NCBI RefSeq assembly: GCF_036588685.1
Contig: NC_086383.1
Span: 57,301,448 to 57,365,447, forward strand
Direction: 5' to 3'
Source of the DNA: Mytilus trossulus
Lineage: Eukaryota; Mollusca; Bivalvia; Mytilida; Mytilidae
Length of the DNA stretch: 64,000 bases
Part shown: piece after piece, positions 33,950-45,900 of the stretch
Numbering within the stretch: position 1 is the stretch's first letter
How the letters are laid out: each line of letters opens with the position of its first letter
Made by a program: the position numbers and the translations under genes
Notes under the pieces: generated by a model
Told to the model about the DNA's origin: nothing
The model's database searches: none
The model's input: only the letters and a program-made list of their open reading frames with translations

Positions 33950-36900
33950 TATGGTTTGTCTATAGTATGTGTTGACACTTTAAAGTAAATGTCTTCTATT
34001 ATAAGGACTCTATATGAGGTCAAAAGACATGAAACATGGTATTTGAAAAAAACGAGAGAAAGTTTAAATGAAAACCAGACATGAACTCTGGTTACAATTC
34101 ATATTTTGTTTACATATTTTCATACAAAATAAAAATAGCAAAACTAGTTATATATAGAGATTAAATAACGTTCAAGTTACCAAGTTTCTCCTCCTCTTCT
34201 GGTATGCTTATTTCCCTTGAATACAATTATCATTTATATTAAGAAAACACGAACAGTTGATGTATTGTAATATTACAATAGAGTAAAAACAACTTTGCGC
34301 CATTTTGTAATCATAAACAGTCTGCGTCCTTCAAATGCTTTAATTATATTTGATGAATTTATGAAATGTCAAACGTTTACGTGATTTTAACATTTAAAGC
34401 GCCTTTATGATTAACATTTTATCTTTAAAACGCTTGAATAATTGTATCACCTTTAGATTATTTGGTTCTTTAATTATTAATGTTACAGCTTCAATAAAAA
34501 AAATATCATTATACATTTCTAATTTTATTTAACTGTTCCGAACTTAAAAGATTCTATAGACACACATTTGTGATATATCAGCTAAGCATTTTCAGATTTG
34601 AATGACAATATTTGAGTTAAGAACCTTTCACTTGAGCTTCTCATCAGTATTTACATGAAGATCAATAATAGGAGATTAATGAAAACCAAAACAAATAGAT
34701 AGATGTACACTTAAGTCATGTAAGTATACGTTATCAGTTTGTGTAAATGCCTTGTACTTAATTCAAATTTCAGAAACGTACAGGCATTTTTGTTGCTAAA
34801 TCCACGAAATGATATATCAGACTATACATTGTTTCCCTACATACATCAATTCATACAACAATACACTTAGGTTTAATTGTAATCTTTATATTATTGGTGA
34901 TTAAATTAATCAGGTATTAATAACCAAATATTCAGCTGAAACGTCTACTTAAAGAACCTTCAATTGGTAAGTGACATTCCACATAATAGTTAAATTTGAA
35001 TATTGTCTATATCGCAAATTCATTTTATTTTGATATTTTAAAACATAACTTTACATGCATTGATATCCAGGTATTTATTTTTATATATTTTATAAATGAG
35101 GTACCAAGGATAAGTCTTCCGAATTGTGATAATTTCATTATGACATAATTAATTGTGATGTAATTGGTTGCTTTATTGTGATGTCCCCACATCTGGCCTT
35201 CGACTATTTTATCTTTTTTGTGTGTTATTTTGGAACTTAAACTGTTTGTTTTTTTTTTTTTACATCCTTAGCTTTCTAATATAAGGTTCTGAGCGTAAAT
35301 GATGAAGATCAACCCAGAATAGCTTCATTTTTATCACTTTTGAATCGATTTTTGTTATAAACGGTTATCTTGGTCTGACCCCAGTCACGAACTGTTTTAA
35401 AAATGCTATAATATGTAATATGTTAAACAACACGGGCGGAAAATGTAAGGTAAACTTTGTTTGCTATAGTGGACAAAATGATGACGACAGTGCAACGTGT
35501 GATTTTGGAGGAAATTACCGATGCTCACGTTTTTATATATAATATGCATGTTTACCACTCTAGTTTGTAGTTCAAAACCTTCCACTTAAGCATGTTTACC
35601 TTCTCATCCACTGGAGGTATGACTGAGAATGTCAACCGTTAAAGATAAGTGCAAAACAAAACAAATAAAATGATATAAACCATAATAAAAGTTAGTAGCC
35701 CAAGCAGACGCTTGCATTCAGTTATACAACTCTACACATAAGTCGACATTTCAAAATTTTGGCATTGACAATTATGAAATCATTTGTGCGCTCCCGCTGA
35801 AGCATCCAGAAAAGCACTCTGGGGACACTTTGTTTATGAAATGTAATGGAATTTCTACATGCTATCAATTTTTATGTATGCATAAAACAAGTCCTTCATT
35901 TTTCGGCGAAAGCTTATAACTTTGTGTTATAACTTAATGTCTATAAAGTGAGCTGAAGTTTAATACTGGTATTATATGGCTGATTCACTCGTTGAAATTG
36001 ATCTTTTTTCTATGGAGAACACTTGTTCTGCTGACAGAAATGATAGGGTCCTGATATTTTGTGTACTTTAATATCCTATACTCTCATTCAAGGTTTATCC
36101 TTAACTTGGTCTCAACTTTTGAATAATCTCTTTCAACTGTGTCTCTGAATGTTATTTCTGACTATACAGCTTATATGTATGTTCAACTTGGCGTTTATTT
36201 TTGTTGTAGTTCAGTTGTTTTGCTGTTCTATTGTTTTCCTCTTGTAGTTGATTGTTTGGTTTTGGTTTGTAATCCGGATTTGTTTTTATTGTTTAATTAG
36301 ATTTATGACTATGGCGGTATATTACTGTTGCTTTCAGTACGATTAAAGAGTTTTTTCATGATGAAGGCCATACTGTAATATTCATTTTCTTTGGCTGGAT
36401 AGTAGATCATTTGGCAATCATTAAACCTTTCCCAACTATAAAGTTATTTCATGTCTAGAGTTTATTACTATGAAAGGAGGAAAATAAGAAATAAAACTGT
36501 TATGTTGAGAAACTTTAAAATACCCCAACAAGGAGAGTCTCAGTCCACGTTAATACAAAAATTGAAAAAAGGGCACTGTCTCTTGTCAAATGAGGTAAAA
36601 AATTATAAGCAACAAAGCAACAAATTCAACAAGCTAAATGAAACACACTAATACATCAAGACAATAACAAACAATAAAAAGCATAAACCTGGTGGAACTG
36701 AAACCATTTTTTTAAATTATGTCCTGTACCAAGTTGAGAATATGTCAGTTGTTTATCAGTTTGTCCGTTTCTATAAACTTTTGTTTTGGACAGGCTATTT
36801 GCGATGTTTTTTTACTTAGATTTTTCTTGGAGTTTAGTATTTTTGTTGTTCCTTTATTTCCTTTTAGCGACTGATTCGTATAATCAACAGACCTTGAGTT

Positions 36901-37025
36901 CTTAAGGATTCATTAAAAATATGGCCATTTCAACATGTACAAATCCTTTTTTCTGTTTTATTATTTTTAGTATGTTTCTTCTATCAATAAATCAACAACT
37001 ACTAGAAACGTATATATGATTAAAA
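33950..37025. other. Intergenic, mostly unrecognised
   Basis: AT-rich DNA between the ROCO gene and the 37-kb reading frame. A weak SINE-like fragment is at about 36290-36425 (minus; 'GATGAAGGCCATACTGTAAT', 'TTGGCAATCATTAAA'). The ORF at 36451 has no support. Confidence 0.5.
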
Positions 37026-37028
37026 TAA

Positions 37029-37034
37029 TTTATT
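37029..37034 (-). terminator. AATAAA downstream of the 37-kb reading frame
   Basis: Minus-strand AATAAA about 75 bp past the last codon, a normal spacing for a polyadenylation signal. Confidence 0.45.
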
Positions 37035-37107
37035 AGCATAATAAATACATAACAATAAAATAATGTGATCATGTGATACATGTAAACTATGGAATAACAG
37101 AATACCA

Positions 37108-37803
37108 TTAGCCAGGTCTGCCACCTGTTAACTGTTGTTGCCCTACTGGTAAATTACGAAAAGGGCTATTTGTAATAGGACCATGGTAAGGTGTTGCATA
37201 GGTACATTCTGAAAGCTGATTAAGTCTTTCATGTCTATACTCAGTGCATCTCAAACAAATGCAAACTGGTAAAATGTGCACTAAATAATGAGCATGACAG
37301 GTTTTAAGTTCATGCAACAACCTCATAAAATCTTCTGCACTTATATGTCCCTGTAAATTAACTCCATGTAAATTAAGTAAATAAAACTCATTAATGACAG
37401 AACGATACATTGGTTTGATATAAAGCGAATGAATTGCAACAGCATTTTTTGCACTGATTTTTCGTGGCAGAAGCAGTTTAACAAAGTCTGTTTCCAGTTG
37501 GAACTTTTCAATCAGTGGAACAAGAAGAGCTGTTTTGCCCTCTCTGCATCTTTTTACTTCACTATTGTCATTTACTAAGCATTTAAATAAAAAGCCTAAT
37601 TTAAAATTGCGATTATACTCTGATAAAATAATTTCTATTTCTATTACATCATTTTCATTTTGCATTTGCATATAATTATTAACAACATCTAATTAAAACT
37701 CACTTCTTTTTAGTGCTAAATGAACTTTGGTCTGGGGCGCAATGGTAACCACACTGGGTTCACCATCATGACCAAAGTTTAAATGAAGAATTAGCTTATT
37801 CAT
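37108..37803 (-). pseudogene. Unrecognised reading frame interrupted by one stop codon
   Basis: From ATG at 37803 the frame runs 36 codons to TAA (37693-37695). In the same frame it continues with ATG at 37671 through 187 codons to a stop at 37108. The first part reads LNFGHDGEPSVVTIAPQTKV; the second ends in a Cys/His-rich stretch (TCHAHYLVHILPVCICLRC) and a Gly/Gln/Pro tail. Composition on both sides of the stop looks coding, and AATAAA sits about 75 bp after the final stop. I do not recognise the family. It may be a young pseudogene, a gene starting at 37671, or a stop-readthrough case. No splice site removes the stop. Confidence 0.6.
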
Positions 37804-38189
37804 GATAGAATTGCAATATCCCTTTTCCTTTTTTTCCCTAACTATTTAATTATAGTTCCCTATTAAGAATAATATTCTTGCCCGTTCCAAAAAGGAAAAA
37901 GGATAGAAGCAGATATGTTTTCAAGATGCTTCTACACCATAGCAAACCTTCAGACAATCATGTGGATAGTGTTTTTAAAACACTCTTTGAATGTCCAAAC
38001 ATTTGGTCTTTAATGTGACCCTTGAAGGTTAATCAAGAATCAACAAAATATAGTTTAATATATCCAATTATTTTTAACAATGACAAAATATAAACAGTTT
38101 ATAACTAATTCTTATAATTCATCATTGCAGTGGGTCAAACAGCATAAAACTTCTATAGGCCGCGGTGGACTGAACATAATATATATTAA

Positions 38190-39995
38190 CTAGAGGCTCT
38201 AAAGAGCCTGTGTCGCTCACCTTGGTATATGTGAATTAAACACAGGAAGCAGACAGTTCATGAAAACATTGTGTTAAGGTGATTGTGAAGTGTTTGAACA
38301 TCTTACTTTACTGAACATTTTTTGCTGCTTACAATTATCTGTCTATAATGAACTTGTCCGAGTAGTTTCAGTGGAAAATGTTAGTAAAAATTTACAAATT
38401 TTATGAAAAATTTAAAAAATTGATTATAAAGGACAATTACTTCTTAGGGACCATTTTTGTCATTTTGACTTATTTTTGAGTCTTAAATTGCTGTACATTA
38501 TTGCTGTTTACAGTTTATCTCTATCTATAATAATATTCAAGATAATAACCCAAAAGAGCAAAATTTCCTTAAAATTACCAATTTAGGGGCAGCAACCTAA
38601 CATCGCGTTGTCCGATTCATCTAAAAATTTCAGGGCAGATAGATCTTGACCAGATTAACAATGTTACTACCTGTCAGATTTGCTCTAATTTTTTTGATTT
38701 TTGAGTTATAAGCCAAAAACTGCATTTTACCCCTATGTTCTATTTTCAACCGTAGCGACCATATTGGTTGGTTAGCTCGGTCACAAAACACAATTTTTAA
38801 ACTTAATAGCCTAATAATGATTCTGGCTATGTTTGGTAAAATTTGGCTTAATAGTTTCAGAGAAGAAGATTTTTGAAAAAGTTAACTTAGATTTACGAAA
38901 AAATTGTTAAAAATGGACTATAAAGGGCAATAACTCCTAAAGGGGTCAACTGACCATTTTGGGTCTAGTGACTTATTTGTAAATCTTACTTTGCTGAACA
39001 TTTTTGCTGTGTACAGTTTATATCAATCCATAATAATATTCAAGATAATTACCAAAAACAGTAAAATTTCCTTAAAATTACCAATTTAGGGGCAGCAACC
39101 CAACAATGGGTTGTCTGATTCATCTGAAAATTTCAGGGCAGATAGATCTTGACCAGATAAACAATTTTACCCATTGCCAGATTTGCTCTAAATGCTCTAA
39201 ATGCTTTGGTTTTTGAGTAATAACCAAAAACTGCATTTAACCTCCATATTCTATTTTTAGCCGTGGCGGTCATCTTGGTTGGTTGGCCGGGTCAAAAAAC
39301 ACAATTTTCTAGATACATCAATGATGATTGTGGCCAAGTATGGATTAATTTGGCCCAGTAGTTTCAGAGAGGAAGATTTCTGTAAAAGATCATGGAGATT
39401 TACGAAAAATGACTAAAATTGACTATAAAGGGCAATATTTCCTAAAGGGATCAACTGACCATTTTGGTCATGTTGCCTTATTTGTAAATCTTACTTTATT
39501 GACCGTTATTGCTGTTTTCAGGTCTCTCCATCTATAATAATTTTCAAGATAATAACCAAAAACATTAAATTTCCTTAAAATTACCAATGTACGGGGCAGC
39601 AACCCAACAATGGGTTGTCTGATTCATCTGAAAATTTCAGGGCAGATAGATCTTGATCTGATAAACAATTTTACTCCATTTCAGATTTGCTCTAAATGCT
39701 TTGTTTTTTAGTTTTAAGCCAAAAACTGCATTTTACCCCTGTGTACCTTTTTTTTTGCCATGGCGGCTATCTTGGTTGGTTGGCCGGGTAAAAAAACACA
39801 AATTTTAAGCAAGATACATCAATGATGATTGTTGCCAAGTTTGGTTTAATTTGGCCCAGTAGTTTTAGAGGAGAAGATTATTGTAAAAGTTAACGACGAC
39901 GGACGACAGACGATGGACGACGACAGACGACGGACGACAGACGCCAAGTGATGAGAAAAGCTCACTTGGCCTTTTAGGCCAGGTGAGCTAAAAAC
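38190..39995 (+). repeat. AGAGGCTCTAAAGAGCCT repeat, three internal units
   Basis: It opens with the hairpin AGGCTCTAAAGAGCCT and 'GTGTCGCTCACCTTGGT', and closes with 'GCCAAGTGATGAGAAAAGCT' and the hairpin TGGCCTTTTAGGCCA. Between them a unit of about 505 bp recurs three times, each with 'GGGGCAGCAACC' and 'AGGGCAGATAGATCTTGA' (near 38586, 39090, 39594). A GACGACGGAC-type microsatellite precedes the end. Single-unit or partial relatives: 42984-43440, 45700-46140 (diverged), 51969-52700, 59690-59845, and probably 63790-64000. Confidence 0.85.
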
Positions 39996-40550
39996 ATGTT
40001 ATGAAAACATATTATGCCAACATGAATCGTGAAGCAATACAAACAATTCTAAAACTTTTTGATCACTGTGCTCTTAAAATTACATTCTGAGTTTTTTTTT
40101 AGTCAGTAAAATTTGAATGTATTTGCAGCTTTATTTGGATTCATTTTAAAATTTTGTAAAATTTAAACCATTTTAAGCAATGTATTGTACATGGTATACT
40201 ATGTTTGAGGTATTTTTGTACAGTTCATAACAAGCCTTTTTGCAATTATATACAAGTTATCACATGTACAATATTTCTGTACATGATATAACATGTACAA
40301 AATTGCAACTTGATATAACATGTACAAAATTGCAACTTGAATACAACATATATAAATATTTACATGATTTATGTACATATATATACAAAAAAATATCCTT
40401 ATTACCGTTGATTCATTTTTTATCATTGTTTTCAGAAGTTAAAATATATATTTCTCAATCAATTTTGTTTTTAAATTTAACACTGTAGCATTTATTTCTC
40501 ATCCTAGCTGTACTCTAACAGTATAATGACTTGAACAGGTAAACACTTAC

Positions 40551-41245
40551 TCTTTCATTCAATCCAATAAAGAGACAATTTTGAGCATAATCTCTTCATC
40601 CTGGCTGAACATTAACAGTATGAAGATCATTAAACACAAGTATTTGTCTTTTATTCAATTCAATAATTAGACAACTTGTATATCCAAGCAGAATGATGAA
40701 GTAAAAGGATTATATCTATATACATTATGGTTCATATTATAGGTAAAGAAAAATAAAGTTCAAGATGCATGATGCGCGAATATTTTGACATTTATGTTGC
40801 AAAAGATTATCCACAAATTCTGAAGGTCCACAAAAAAACTGATAATGTAACAAAACATGGAATAAATAAAGAAACTATACCTATTCACAGAAACTTAAAA
40901 CATTGTTTATATAAACAAACAACAACAATAAAATATTAAAGTCACAAGATAGTCATTATTATATCATTATCCTCACTGTAACTAAAAATAACTATAAGGT
41001 TCAATCTCTTTCACTGATCTATAACTTTCCTACTTTTCTCATTTTAAAGATAAAAACTCTTTCATTCAATCCAATAAAGAGACAATTTTGAGCATAATCT
41101 CTTCATCCTGGCTGAACGCTAACAGTATGAAGATCATTAAACACAAGTATTTGTTTGTTTTTTTATTCAATTTTAAAATTTGACAAAATTGATATCCAAG
41201 CAGAATGATTAAGTAAAAGTATTATATCTATGTATATATATCATT
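40551..41245. repeat. Direct repeat of about 185 bp, two copies
   Basis: 40551-40735 and 41058-41245 (offset 507) share 'TCTTTCATTCAATCCAATAA', 'GAGCATAATCTCTTCATCCT', 'AGTATGAAGATCATTAAACA' and 'ATCCAAGCAGAATGAT'. A weaker third partial copy precedes at 40497-40550. Confidence 0.85.
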
Positions 41246-41697
41246 GCAAAAATCAAGGTCATCTTTGAATTGAATTTTCTTTATATTTATTAAGTTCTTG
41301 CTAAAAAAAATCAGACTTAAGCAAAACTTTATTGAATTTGAACTTTTCGGATATGTCCCTGTTATACACATGGAAACTTTTTTCTAAAGCTTCTTATACT
41401 ATGTACATGATATAGGGGTGTATACAATAAACAGTGAAAAACAGTACTCATAATTATGATTTTTTTTGTGCATAAATATGAACTTAATGGAAAGAACTGT
41501 GTAATACACTCTTTTGTTTGCAATACAGACTCATTTACTCCATGAAAAAAATAATATTGAAAATTTGCAGACATAACAAACATTTACACTTAGTCTATCT
41601 ATTGAAAAGTTGAAAAACTTTAGATAAATAATAATGTAAATTCAAGTCAAACAGAATAAATATATACATCCATAAGTTCTCTTTCCTGATTTTTATT

Positions 41698-41736
41698 GTT
41701 TGCTTTGCATTTGCTTTGCATTTGCTTTGCATTTGG
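41698..41736. repeat. 12-bp microrepeat
   Basis: TTTGCTTTGCAT is repeated three times in tandem and followed by a partial copy. Confidence 0.9.
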
Positions 41737-42046
41737 TCAAACTTATGGTAAAGTTGCATAACATAAAAAAGATCTGCTGTCATAGAACTGCATGACTAAA
41801 CTAAAGGTCACAATATTTTCTTGAAGGGATTTTGTTATATATTAATATATTTTTTTATATTTTTACTTCACAGGCTTTTTTACTCTTCCTATTATCGATT
41901 TTCATCAATAAGACAAAAAAAAAATTACGACATTTTGCAATACCATAGTTTTGTCATAAGTAGATATACATTCAACTTATTTGAAATATGACACAAAGTA
42001 TCCTGAATTTGTTGTTTCATATCAGATGAACTTTTTTAAATCTTAA

Positions 42047-42737
42047 TGGGGCACTAGCTACGAGATATATAAAAAAAAAATTATATATTATTTTTTTTGC
42101 TCAATCACTAATGAAATACAATGGTGAAATAATAATTCGCTTTTAGCAGCAAGTAAGATTTAGTTCTGTCAAAATAAGCTAAAATCATTGATAATGAATT
42201 ATTCACTTGCAAGTGAATAATTCAACCTCATAGAATTTGTATTAATGTGAACTTCAATTTAACTCCTTAGCTTGAAATGGATAACACATGAATTGAATGT
42301 GTAAAATTATTTAAAGGAAAAGAATATCAACATTGAAAGTGAAACAAAGGTGAATCAATTGATTGACTGATTTGATCCACAGAAAATCATTCTTTTACAG
42401 ATAAAAACGATGATAAACATTAATGTTTCATCTATAATATAAAATTAAATAGACCTAGAATAATCCAAGAGCATGAATTTGCTTGATCTATTTATATCTA
42501 TATTTATGTTTACATCGCTTATATGGTCATTGAAAGACTTTAGAGGTCAACTCAATAATTAATTAGATGGCGGTCTAGACTGCGAACACACGAAATGTAA
42601 TTTTATACCGTGTCCTCTTAATAATTTTTTTTAGACTTTAAATAGGTTGGATAAATGTTAACATTATTCATTATTATAAATCAAATACTAGAAATTAAGT
42701 AAAGTCGGTGAACATGAATTTGACAGCTAGTGCCCCT
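42047..42737. mobile_element. TTAA-flanked MITE, 691 bp
   Basis: TTAA at 42043-42046 and 42738-42741 flank inverted ends TGGGGCACTAGCT and AGCTAGTGCCCCT (12 of 13 pairs). It carries a perfect 30-bp palindrome at 42195-42224 with arms TGAATTATTCACTTG. Its right end is about 20 bp downstream of the stop codon of the minus-strand gene, so it would form most of that gene's 3' UTR. Confidence 0.85.
42195..42224. repeat. Perfect 30-bp palindrome
   Basis: Arm TGAATTATTCACTTG is followed directly by its exact complement without a loop. It lies within the 42047-42737 MITE. Confidence 0.95.
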
Positions 42738-42757
42738 TTAACATTTAACATTTTTTT

Positions 42758-42915
42758 TTACAAGTTCTTTACACATATCTTCCTTCTTTTTCTTTTTTTC
42801 TCTGTCTTGTTTACATATGTTTTCAAGTTTTTAATAGTACCAATATCAGTCAGTCTTACTGTACACTTCTTGGATTCTGCTGCATCTATTTTCTTATTTC
42901 CTGATCTTTTTCTGC
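42758..42915 (-). CDS. Minus-strand gene terminal exon, basic tail
   Basis: 158 bp from acceptor 'GTTTTGTAG' to TAA at 42758-42760, phase 1 start: RKRSGNKKIDAAESKKCTV..., ending NKTEKKRKRRKICVKNL. The Lys/Arg cluster resembles a nuclear localisation signal. A plus-strand ORF over the same bases is a Phe/Leu-rich shadow. Confidence 0.7.
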
Positions 42916-45900
42916 CTACAAAACATCAACTTATTTTACTAACTAAAAAGACTATTATTATGCAAATACATTGCTTTTAAAACTAGAGGCTCTAAAGAGC
43001 CTGTGTCGCTCACCTTGGTCTATGTGAATATTTAACAAAATCTTACTTTGCTGAACATTACTGCTGTTTACAGTTTATCTCTATCTATAATAATATTCAA
43101 GATAATAACCAAAAACAGCAAAAATTCCTTATAATTACCAATTCAGGGGCAGCAACCCAACAACGGGTTGTCCGATTCATCTGAAAATTTCGGGGCAGAT
43201 AGGTCTTGACCTGATCATCAATTTCACCCCCATGTCAGATTTGCTTTAAATGCTTTGGTTTTTGAGTTATAATCCAAAAAATGCAATTTTACCCCTATGT
43301 TCTATTTTTAACCATGGCGGTCATCTCTGTTGGTTGACCGGGACACCGGACACAATTCTTAAACTAGATACCCTAATAATGATTTTGGCAATGTTTGGTT
43401 AAATTTGGCTAAGCAGTTTCAGAGGAGAAGATTTTTTAACCAACTATTATTTTATACTAAATGATTTCTCACCTATTTCTGATTTTTTATCTTTTGTCGA
43501 TGAATGATTAATAAGTCCTGTAATTGCATCTGAAATGAAAATCAGGATTTAAAAAAAAAAAATCATTCTAACCTTCCCTGAAATATTTGTATGGAATTAA
43601 AACAATTAAAACTATTTTAAATTTGCATTATGAAGATGAAACTTCTTTTCACAAACTGTTATCATCCTTTTCCAAATCTGAATAAAATTCTTTTATCAGT
43701 CAAATCTTCAAAAGTATACAAGTTGCAATTCAGAATGTAAATAAGATTTAAAAGACAAACTGTGAAAAAAACAATCTTTGGACTGATATAAAGTTGTAAA
43801 AACTTTAGATTATTTACCCTTTTTAGTATTTTTACCAATCCTTTCATATTCTCCAGTAGTTTCACGGATCCTTTCTAAATTTTGGCAAACATCTATTGGA
43901 TTATTTAAATCTGGAAAATTAAACAGTTGAGTAAAAATGTAAATGAAAAAGGAGAAAAAACAAGCTTATTCCACCAGGGATGATTCTAGGTGTTTTCAAA
44001 TTGGTCCCTAAAACATCAAATTGGGATTTTTTTAGAATAAAATCTAAGACGAAATAACATTGATTTCCTGTAAAAACGTAAAATGTATATCATTAAGTTT
44101 AACCTTTACACTGATGTTCATGTAAGTTGTAACATTTTGAATAATTCTGGATGGGCTACTGTAATTACATGAATATTTTTGAACATGAGGCACTTGTCTA
44201 TCATCTTAGCTATAGTTACCTAGGCCTATTCCAAAAGCATTTCAGCTAACATAAATAAACCACTGAAAAAAATCATTCATCGGGTATTTTTTCAACAGCA
44301 GGTCATCTCTATAAATTTACCTTAATTCAAATGGAATAAATTATATGTTTATAGAACACAACCTTCAATGCCATGACAGGCAGAAATTGGTTTGATATAA
44401 AATAACATATTAAGGTGTATGCAGTAATATAAAAACAAGAAACTGGAAAACAATAACAAAATGTGACAGATTTCTATTATTTAGATAATGAGTATTCTAA
44501 TGCAATTTGGATGTAACAATTTTTTTTCTCTAAAATTTGCTGTCAAATCCACAGTTGGTCAGGCTTAACTAAGGAGGGACCCCCCCCACCCCCCCCCCCC
44601 ATTTTGAATTGATTGAATCAACAAATGTTCGATTACTACTATATAATTGAAAATAAAACAACACCTTCCTTGAATTTGGCGTTTTAATGTAATTTTATCG
44701 TAATTTGAAGCGTACGGGTAAGGTAATAACCTCCAGTTTGTAAGTTTTCATTTGTATGACGTCACGTTTAGCCATGACATTTTTGTGCCAAAATAATTCA
44801 TTAAATTTTGCGTTTTTTTGTTTCTAATTGTCAAGTTTAGTCGTTTTTTAAAGTTTTATCGTACTTTTTCTTTTTGTAATGCATTAGAATCGGAATAACA
44901 GTACTGTACTTGAACAGTTGTCACTGTCAATTTTAATTTGATGGTTGCAAATCACTGTTTTACTGTCTCTGATACTGTCTACTGTGTAACAATTGACGGT
45001 GGCAACTCTTCAACTACAGTACTGTTATTTCTAATGTAACAGAAAGTAAAAAGAAATATTGTTTTCTCTCATAAAAGTTGTACCTTTGTTTCCTGAATGA
45101 TGTATTATGAATGATATAGTGTTGTGCATCATAGATGGAATGTCAGAACTGACAGATAGATTGAAAATGTCTTTATATGTCAAGCTGAGATATGAAGTTA
45201 ATTCATCTCTCACTTCCTCAGATATGCCTCTAGTGTTGTCAACATAATGGTTAAACAGGATCTCCAACTTTTGGCAATGATTTAAATGGCTTATAATTCT
45301 GCAGATACTCTATAATTTCAGCTTTCATTTCTTTTGCTTTTATAACTAAGAAGGTGGGCATTCCTGAGGAAATATTTTTCATTTACTTCAATTAAAATAA
45401 ATAAAAAAAAAGTATATAGGAACATGTAAGCTGTATTACTGTGAATTCATTTATTTTCGTGGGTACCAGTTTTCGTGGATTGTGGAAAAATTGTGTTTTT
45501 TTGTATATTTCATTTCATGGTTTTTAAAACAAGCCTAGAGAAATTTGTGATTCACCTACACCCACGTTATCCACAAAAATTGGTATCCCACGAAAATCAA
45601 TAAATCCACAGAATCTTAAAACATAAGCAAATAAATTGTTCCTCCTATTTTTATTGCATACAGTTTAATATCTCATTTCAATTTCACTCATTTGACTCAT
45701 GTGTAGATCTTACTTTGCTGAACATTTTTGCTGTAACATTTTATCTCTATATATCTCCAAAAAAAAATTAAAGATAATAACCAAAAACAATAAAATTCCC
45801 TAAAAAATAACTATTTCGGAACAGTAACCCGACAATGGGTTGTTGGATATGTTTGAAAGTTACAATGCATATAGATCTTAACCTGATAATGACTTATTTT

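Noticed and set aside
42708..42980. Plus-strand 90-codon Phe/Leu-rich membrane protein
   Set aside because: Complement of the Lys/Arg-rich terminal exon; the low-complexity composition explains it.
44579..44600. G-quadruplex-forming site
   Set aside because: A single C-run with one interruption; not enough separate runs visible to argue for a conserved structure.
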